A stretch of DNA of 7,273 nucleotides from positions 1-7,273 of the forward strand of contig JAGHDB010000130.1 in the NCBI GenBank assembly GCA_021160155.1. Direction: 5' to 3'. The notes under the pieces were generated by a model. The model was given only the letters and a program-made list of their open reading frames with translations, did no database searches and was not told the origin of the DNA. A program made the position numbers and the translations under genes. Shown one piece after another: positions 1 through 5,306 of this stretch. The stretch's first letter is position 1. Each line of letters begins with the position of its first letter. Origin of the DNA: Bacteroidales bacterium (GTDB taxonomy: Bacteria; Bacteroidota; Bacteroidia; Bacteroidales; UBA12481).

Positions 1-1868
1 ATCCTGAAAACCCCTAAATAATTAATCAACCCGTCAAAATTGTCTATATAATAAAAATCAGTCCCGGGTAATTTTTGACCCATCGGTTTAAGGATATCCA
101 GAGTATAATGATTCAGACAGGGCACTTCTATATTATCCGGACTCAACATCAGCAGATTCACCGAATCACAAATGTTTGCCTGGATCTGATAGCGTGTCCA
201 GTAATGATCAAAGTAATTTGATCTCAAATAATCAGTCACATGTTGTTCTACGGTAACCCGGTCAGACCTGGGGGTCTGACGAATAATCATTCTCGAAAGA
301 ATCGTATCATTTTGAATTCCCGGGCTGCTTTCAGCCAGTAACATCTCTGCAACAGGGTCATGCTCATTAGCTAAATCCTGTATAATCTTCTTTTGAATCC
401 CTGACTCTTTTGTCTGGTTTGCAAAATAGATGTGCTGTACGGCATGAGCCGAAAGAAGCATCAATAGTACAACTGTCCAGACCGGAGTAATTTTTTTACC
501 GGGTTGGTGCATGAGCAGAACCAAAATAACCACCACAATAATCAGATATATAATGCTGAACCAGTCGGGTCCCCATCCGGCAAAACGGGTTACACCATAA
601 ATTACCGTAACAGCGGGAACAAACCCCCGGAGCAAACGCCGTGTAGACATGACTTCAGAAAGCTGCCTGACTACCCTTATGACAATCAGCAATATCGAAA
701 CATGCAGTACGATCTCTGCACCCACATCCACCAGCACATATTTATCTATTGTCAGGATACGGTATATTTCCAGCATATGGTCATGACCGGTCAATACATT
801 ATTGATTATCCACTCCGTACCCAGAAAAAGCATGAGCACTGCCACCCATACGCCAATTCCAATAGCATCGGTTATCCTCCGGTTATCCATAAGCTGTCTG
901 CGGCGAGCCGGGTTAACCGGCCAGATCCGCAACAATTTAAAAACCTGGTAACTGAAAAACAAGATAAAAACAACGGTCAGCAAAATATCTCCGTGACTGT
1001 GCAAAAAGGAAACCGGCGTGTTAAGGGGTTTAAAAAGAGAGGTATGTACAAGAATACCGGGAATGTTAAAATAGAACAATATCCACCTGACTAACACCAA
1101 ATCTGCCAACAGGGCAATGAGCCACCAGTTGCTCTTGTACAACCGGTACCCGTTACGAAGCAGATCGGCCAAAAGAGCCAGATAAAAAAACAAGCTCAGG
1201 ATATACAGAATACTGTCGAGCCAGAAAAGAAATGATAACCGGTCATGCACCGGATGCGGAATCAGGTAAAATAAAAAAGTCTCTCCGGGCCCGTTAATTT
1301 GTAATGCTCCCTTGCGGGGAATGGTACTTATCTCATAAACCGACGGTACTGCTCTGTCAAACAGAAAGTGGTTGTGGATATAGTTGTTTTCGTACGGATA
1401 GATCCTTTTAACAGGCACCATTCCAACTATCCGATAGTCTCCCTTTGTAAAAACATCAGTATATACCCATGCATTGGGCAGCTTAACCATGGTTTTAGGT
1501 ACCATCCGGCTTAGCCAGTGCTCTTCCAGTGCCAGAGAGTGATCAGACCACATGATCAGTGAATCCTGATGAAAAAGAAACAGCGCGATCCGGTCGTCAT
1601 CACATAACTGCCTAATCTCCTTGTCATGAGCTAAAAAAACCTGGTCTGGTTGGCGACCGGCCAATGAATCCAGCAGTATTTTCGATTCGTTTTCCAACTC
1701 CCTGATCCGGTGTGCAAGAATTTTTTCGATGTGTGCCGGTTTCACTTCCTGCAGGGAGGCTTCTTCCCTTTCAGGCTCCAGTAAAATGGCAGCAATCAAT
1801 AGAATCAATCCCAACCATAAAAACCGGGTAGATGTAAGCAGGGACTTCAGGTTCATGTCAACTGTCAT
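1..1868 (-). CDS. Large multi-pass membrane sensor protein, N-terminal part (probable histidine kinase; 3' end beyond window)
   Basis: The frame is open for 622 codons from ATG at 1868 to the left edge. The predicted layout is: a short basic N-terminus; helix 1 (about residues 15-31); an extracytoplasmic region (32-210) opening with a possible coiled coil (48-70); about eight helices (near 212-236, 247-267, 293-313, 334-356, 378-400, 414-430, 435-453, 461-480); then a second extracytoplasmic region from 481 onward, with motifs YFDHYWTRYQIQ (552-563) and GTDFYYIDN (602-610). Basic loops (314-333, 401-413, 454-460) sit where the positive-inside rule predicts. I recall this arrangement from large Bacteroidota sensor histidine kinases, whose HAMP, dimerisation and ATPase domains would lie off the edge, so the kinase role is inference. 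An in-frame TAA upstream limits the start to 1868 or the ATG at 1856; neither has a clear Shine-Dalgarno. It is divergent from nadC. Any other membrane protein with two sensor regions remains possible. Confidence 0.7.
   Translation of the reverse strand, partial: MTVDMNLKSLLTSTRFLWLGLILLIAAILLEPEREEASLQEVKPAHIEKILAHRIRELENESKILLDSLAGRQPDQVFLAHDKEIRQLCDDDRIALFLFHQDSLIMWSDHSLALEEHWLSRMVPKTMVKLPNAWVYTDVFTKGDYRIVGMVPVKRIYPYENNYIHNHFLFDRAVPSVYEISTIPRKGALQINGPGETFLFYLIPHPVHDRLSFLFWLDSILYILSLFFYLALLADLLRNGYRLYKSNWWLIALLADLVLVRWILFYFNIPGILVHTSLFKPLNTPVSFLHSHGDILLTVVFILFFSYQVFKLLRIWPVNPARRRQLMDNRRITDAIGIGVWVAVLMLFLGTEWIINNVLTGHDHMLEIYRILTIDKYVLVDVGAEIVLHVSILLIVIRVVRQLSEVMSTRRLLRGFVPAVTVIYGVTRFAGWGPDWFSIIYLIIVVVILVLLMHQPGKKITPVWTVVLLMLLSAHAVQHIYFANQTKESGIQKKIIQDLANEHDPVAEMLLAESSPGIQNDTILSRMIIRQTPRSDRVTVEQHVTDYLRSNYFDHYWTRYQIQANICDSVNLLMLSPDNIEVPCLNHYTLDILKPMGQKLPGTDFYYIDNFDGLINYLGVFR
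261..280. repeat. Perfect 8-bp inverted repeat with 4-base loop, inside coding sequence
   Basis: GTCAGACC (261-268) and GGTCTGAC (273-280) are perfect reverse complements around TGGG. The repeat lies in the second extracytoplasmic region of the minus-strand membrane protein gene, around residues 530-537. No T-run follows on either strand, so it is not an intrinsic terminator. About one such repeat is expected by chance in a window of this size, so a function is doubtful. Confidence 0.3.
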
Positions 1869-1998
1869 AGATTTCAGGTCTTTCAAGCAAGATTCACGCC
1901 AAACTTCTCTAAAATTAGTAAATTACCACATCGTTTAAGTCAGTAAAGGTTGAAAACCGATTATCTATTATCTTTAGACTCCAATAACGAATCTGCTT
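1869..1998. promoter_or_regulatory. Divergent intergenic region, likely holding both promoters
   Basis: This is the only sizeable gap in the window: 130 bases, AT-rich, between two divergently transcribed genes, so promoters for both are expected here. The Bacteroidota primary sigma factor prefers a -7 box of the form TAnnTTTG. On the plus strand TATCTTTA (1969-1976) matches at seven of eight positions, 22 bases before the nadC ATG, and a weak TTG lies at 1950-1952. On the minus strand TAATTTTA (1910-1917) matches equally well, upstream of the membrane protein start at 1868. Neither has a good -33 TTTG at normal spacing, so the exact boxes are uncertain. I see no riboswitch-like fold or clear operator. 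Confidence 0.35.
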
Positions 1999-2844
1999 AT
2001 GGCAGTAGCTGACTTTCAATCTTACATAAGATGGGCCCTACAGGAAGATATCGGCCCTGGGGATTACACCACCCGGGCTTCAATTGATGCCCATGCATCA
2101 GGAACAGCGGCTTTGATAATAAAACAGGCCGGGATTATGGCCGGGATCACTGTGGTTCAGACCCTGTTTGAAATTTTCGATCCTGCACTGAAATTAGAGA
2201 TATTTATTCAGGATGGTTCCCCGATATCTCCGGGCGACAGGGCTTTTATACTGCGCGGGAAGGCACAATCCATTTTACAATGTGAACGCCTTGCACTCAA
2301 TTTTTTACAAAGAATGAGCGGTATCGCCACAATCACCCAGGAATATGTTAAAAAAATTTCGGATACCGGTGTAAAAATTCTGGATACCCGCAAAACCACA
2401 CCCAATTTCAGAATATTCGAAAAAGAAGCCGTAAGAATCGGCGGAGGTTTCAATCACCGCATGGGACTCTACGATATGATCATGATAAAAGATAACCATA
2501 TCGATTTTTGCGGCGGCGCCGTTAAAGCAATCCGCAAAACCACCGATTATCTGAAACAACATCATCTGAAGCTGAAAATTGAAGTTGAAGCCCGTACCCT
2601 GCAGGAAGTTGAAGAGATCCTGTCGGCCCGGGGCATTCATCGTATTCTTCTGGATAATATGCCTCCGGATGTGGTTACCAAAGCTGTTTCGCTGATCAAT
2701 CACAAGATTGAAACCGAAGCTTCGGGTGGTATTACTCTTGAAAACATCAGAAGCTATGCTGAAACAGGTGTGGATTATATTTCGGTAGGCGCTTTAACGC
2801 ACCGGATTCACAGTCTGGACATGAGTTTAAAAGCTGAAATCTAA
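1999..2844 (+). CDS. nadC: Nicotinate-nucleotide pyrophosphorylase (carboxylating), quinolinate phosphoribosyltransferase
   Basis: This cytosolic enzyme converts quinolinate and PRPP to nicotinate mononucleotide, CO2 and pyrophosphate, the entry point of de novo NAD synthesis. The 281 residues match the usual family length and carry the expected blocks in order: EDIGPGDYT (16-24), ERLALNFLQRMSGIAT (96-111), DTRKTTPNFR (129-138) with substrate-binding Arg and Lys, GGGFNHRMGL (148-157), MIKDNH (162-167), KIEVE (193-197), LLDNM (217-221), EASGGI (240-245) and a C-terminal GVDYISVGALTH (257-268). The N-terminal alpha/beta domain is followed by the TIM-barrel catalytic part; both look intact. The ATG at 1999 places the first conserved block at the usual distance from the N-terminus. 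No Shine-Dalgarno is evident, as is normal in Bacteroidota. The partners nadA and nadB are not in the window. The next gene follows without a spacer, which suggests cotranscription. Confidence 0.97.
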   Translation: MAVADFQSYIRWALQEDIGPGDYTTRASIDAHASGTAALIIKQAGIMAGITVVQTLFEIFDPALKLEIFIQDGSPISPGDRAFILRGKAQSILQCERLALNFLQRMSGIATITQEYVKKISDTGVKILDTRKTTPNFRIFEKEAVRIGGGFNHRMGLYDMIMIKDNHIDFCGGAVKAIRKTTDYLKQHHLKLKIEVEARTLQEVEEILSARGIHRILLDNMPPDVVTKAVSLINHKIETEASGGITLENIRSYAETGVDYISVGALTHRIHSLDMSLKAEI

Positions 2845-3780
2845 GTGAAAAAATCCTTTGATAAACGACCTCGCTGGTTCAGAAAGCTTTTTGTTTTTAT
2901 TAAAAAGGCTTCACTGCCGGGTTTTGACCATGTGCCGATTTATGATGTATTCAGTTTCTTTTTTCTGGGGATAAAAAACGGAGCTCTTACGGTACGTGCT
3001 TCAGCCATCGCCTATAGTTTCTTCCTCGCTATTTTTCCCGCCATAATTTTCTTTTTTACCCTGATACCGCACATTCCAATCCCTAATTTTCAGGCTGAAC
3101 TACTGAATTCAATTCATAATCTGTTGCCCGAGAATGTATTTCTGACTATTCAAAGCACTGTTGAAGAAATTGTTACACGTAAAAGATTCGACCTGACTTC
3201 TATCGGTTTTTTCTCCACCCTCGTATTTGCTGCAAGTGGTATTGCTGCCATGATTACCTCTTTCAATGCCAGTTATCATCACCTTGAAACACGCTCATGG
3301 GTGAATAAGCAACTGGTAGCTGTTCTGCTTGTTTTCATTTTTTGCTTTCTTTTAGCTACCTCCGTGATCCTGATCATTTTCAGCGGACGCCTGATCAACC
3401 TGTTTGAATCCAAAGAAATACTGAATAACCAATTGCTTATTACTGCGCTTAATATTGGTCGATGGGCTATAACTCTGGGAGGTATCTTTTTAAGTATCTC
3501 ATCACTCTACTACCTGGCTCCGGCCCGTAAACAAAAATTCCGGTTTTTCACCGCCGGCAGCTCACTCGCCTCCCTGTTTGTCGTGCTTACTTCTGTTGGA
3601 ATGTCTACATACGTGAATAACCTGGGACACTGGAACAAATTATACGGATCAATCGGAACGTTAATCGCATTGTTGATCTGGTTGTTTATCAATTCCCTGG
3701 TACTGCTGATAGGTTTTGAGTTGAATGTAAGTATCAAAAACGCCCGCGTCCAAACTCCTTCCGCATTCCGAAAAAAGTAA
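2845..3780 (+). CDS. YihY/BrkB family inner-membrane protein
   Basis: The 311-residue product has six predicted membrane helices (about 54-78, 118-140, 157-180, 204-226, 233-255, 268-294) after a basic, amphipathic N-terminus. Family hallmarks are RASAIAYSFFLAIFPA (51-66), the Asn/Tyr/His patch near 141-146, YLAPARKQKFR (223-233) where YxxP-type motifs usually sit, and the signature YGSIGTLIALLIWL (267-280) followed by GFELN (290-294). Proteins of this family were once called ribonuclease BN (rbn), but that activity belongs to another protein; the real function is unsettled, with transport or envelope roles proposed. The start is GTG at 2845, the codon directly after the nadC stop TAA and in the same frame. 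No ATG occurs before residue 136, so the GTG is the only reasonable start. Translation is probably coupled to nadC. The link to NAD synthesis may be positional only. Confidence 0.92.
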   Translation: MKKSFDKRPRWFRKLFVFIKKASLPGFDHVPIYDVFSFFFLGIKNGALTVRASAIAYSFFLAIFPAIIFFFTLIPHIPIPNFQAELLNSIHNLLPENVFLTIQSTVEEIVTRKRFDLTSIGFFSTLVFAASGIAAMITSFNASYHHLETRSWVNKQLVAVLLVFIFCFLLATSVILIIFSGRLINLFESKEILNNQLLITALNIGRWAITLGGIFLSISSLYYLAPARKQKFRFFTAGSSLASLFVVLTSVGMSTYVNNLGHWNKLYGSIGTLIALLIWLFINSLVLLIGFELNVSIKNARVQTPSAFRKK

Positions 3781-3791
3781 GTTCAATCTGT

Positions 3792-5306
3792 TTACATATG
3801 ATGCAGATAACGGTAAACCAGGTTTCTGATCTCATCTGTGTGACCCATCAACCGCTGGCTTAATCCCCGGTCATCATAAGATTGTAACGTCCTGATAAAA
3901 TTGTCAATCGTCCGGGAAGGAAAAATCCCGTCTTTCTCAAATAATGCCCGGGCCTCTTTGAGTGCCTCGGCAGAATCCCAGCATGATTCGGGTAATCGTT
4001 TGAGTTGTTTCAGCCTCGCACCGTTTTCTTTATTAAAAATATTGACATCCACATAATACATTTCGGCACGTTCAAGCGCATCCGGCATCTCCAGACCATG
4101 CTGTACCGCTATAACCAGTCCGGCCAATAAGTGATACACATCCGCAGAACCATCCGGGCTCCGAAGTTCGACCGTTTGTCTGGTACCTACCTGAGGCATT
4201 GTATCCCGGTCTTGTGTGTTTACTTCCCGAATCATGCCGGTCCCGTGCAGCCATCCCAGAGGCACCCGGATCAATGCCGAACGGTTCCTGTCACCCCAGC
4301 AGACACTGGTAGGTGCTTCCTGATCCGGAACCAGCCGCAGGTAAGAAGTCGGAATAGTATTGCCGAAAGCCGTCAGGGCCGGAGCCAGATCCATCACCCC
4401 GGCAATCATTTTACGGGCCGTATCACTCAGGTGACCATTTTCAATCATTATATTTTGACCATCCTTCTCAAGCAGCATATGAATATGTAATCCCGATCCG
4501 GCCTTTCCAACAGTAATCTTGGGTGCAAAACTGACATTTATACCATGACGGTCACCCAGGTTTCGAAGCACCCATTTAGCCACTACGAGCTGATCAGCCG
4601 CTTTTTGAACTTCAACCGGAAGGAATTCAATCTCATGCTGCTCAAAACTTTCAGCATCCGTATTGAAATTCCCTACTTCACTATGACCATATTTGATCTT
4701 TCCCCCACACATGGCAATTAACTTCATGGCTTCCAGTCTGAACGACTCATAATTACTGAAGGGCGTAGATAAATGATATCCCTTCTGATCTTCAGCAGGA
4801 TACATCTCCTCTTTTTCCCCCTGCACATAATATTCAAGCTCACCCATTGCTTTGAAAGTATACCCGGTCTGCGTCCTGAAATACTCATGTGCTTTTAACA
4901 GGATATGTTCGGGAGCTGAATCTAAAGGATGCCCTTCAGAAGAATAAAAAGAGCAAAGAATATCCACTGCCGGGATTTCCGAAAAAGGATTTAAAAAAGC
5001 AGTAGAGTAACGGGGAATTACATACAAATCGCTGGATTCTGCTTCAATATAACCAAAGAGGCTGCTTCCATCCACCCGCTCTCCGGATGTCAGGATCTCC
5101 TCAAGATAGGATTCACTATGGATAATGAAATTCAGGGTTTTCAATTTTCCGTCTCCCGCAACATACCTGAAATTCACCATACGGATACCATTCTCACGGA
5201 TGTACCGGATTAAATCATTCCGTGTAAACTCTTCACTGGGCTTACCGAGAAATTGCTCCAGGGGATGAGCATGTAGTGAAAACGAATCAGATGGCTCCAT
5301 GATCAT
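3792..5306 (-). CDS. glnA: Glutamine synthetase family protein (type I-like, Bacteroidota subgroup)
   Basis: The expected reaction is ATP-dependent amidation of glutamate to glutamine; a related gamma-glutamyl ligase activity cannot be excluded. The 504 residues comprise an N-terminal beta-grasp domain (about 27-120) with VDGSS (78-82, Asp79 matching Asp50 of the Salmonella enzyme) and a catalytic domain with GELEYY (155-160; metal ligands Glu156, Glu158), HSEVG (208-212; Glu210), QHEIEF (223-228; Glu225), GSGLHIHM (270-277; His274), SYLRLVPDQEAP (321-332; Arg324, flap Glu330), NRSALIRVP (341-349) and VELRSPDGSADVY (379-391). Against classical type I, about seven residues are inserted between Glu210 and Glu225 and about twenty between Arg347 and Glu380. 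The position of Arg355 is Thr378, and the NLYDLP adenylylation site is missing, so control by adenylylation is unlikely. An in-frame TAA precedes the ATG at 5306; the ATG at 5300 is an alternative. It overlaps the end of valS and is probably cotranscribed with it. Confidence 0.92.
   Translation of the reverse strand: MIMEPSDSFSLHAHPLEQFLGKPSEEFTRNDLIRYIRENGIRMVNFRYVAGDGKLKTLNFIIHSESYLEEILTSGERVDGSSLFGYIEAESSDLYVIPRYSTAFLNPFSEIPAVDILCSFYSSEGHPLDSAPEHILLKAHEYFRTQTGYTFKAMGELEYYVQGEKEEMYPAEDQKGYHLSTPFSNYESFRLEAMKLIAMCGGKIKYGHSEVGNFNTDAESFEQHEIEFLPVEVQKAADQLVVAKWVLRNLGDRHGINVSFAPKITVGKAGSGLHIHMLLEKDGQNIMIENGHLSDTARKMIAGVMDLAPALTAFGNTIPTSYLRLVPDQEAPTSVCWGDRNRSALIRVPLGWLHGTGMIREVNTQDRDTMPQVGTRQTVELRSPDGSADVYHLLAGLVIAVQHGLEMPDALERAEMYYVDVNIFNKENGARLKQLKRLPESCWDSAEALKEARALFEKDGIFPSRTIDNFIRTLQSYDDRGLSQRLMGHTDEIRNLVYRYLHHM

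Noticed and set aside
261..280. Possible intrinsic terminator at the 8-bp hairpin.
   Set aside because: There is no T-run after the stem on either strand, and it lies within an open coding frame that continues past it.
504..1094. A 196-codon open frame on the plus strand, rich in His, Gln and Asn.
   Set aside because: It is antisense to the minus-strand membrane protein, whose frame shows helices, consistent topology and family-like motifs. The low-complexity polar composition is what the complement of hydrophobic codons gives.
1729..1938. A 69-codon plus-strand open frame overlapping the start of the membrane protein gene.
   Set aside because: It has no recognisable motif, is antisense to the first codons of the sensor gene, and ends within the divergent promoter region.
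1869..1998. Possible riboswitch or NAD-related operator upstream of nadC.
   Set aside because: The likely 5' leader is very short and I see no stable conserved-looking fold or convincing inverted repeat in the gap.
2305..2703. A 132-codon minus-strand open frame.
   Set aside because: It lies entirely antisense within nadC, whose conserved blocks cover the same region; it is a shadow frame.
4131..4490. A 119-codon plus-strand open frame within the glutamine synthetase gene.
   Set aside because: It is antisense to the conserved catalytic motifs of the synthetase and has no family features of its own.
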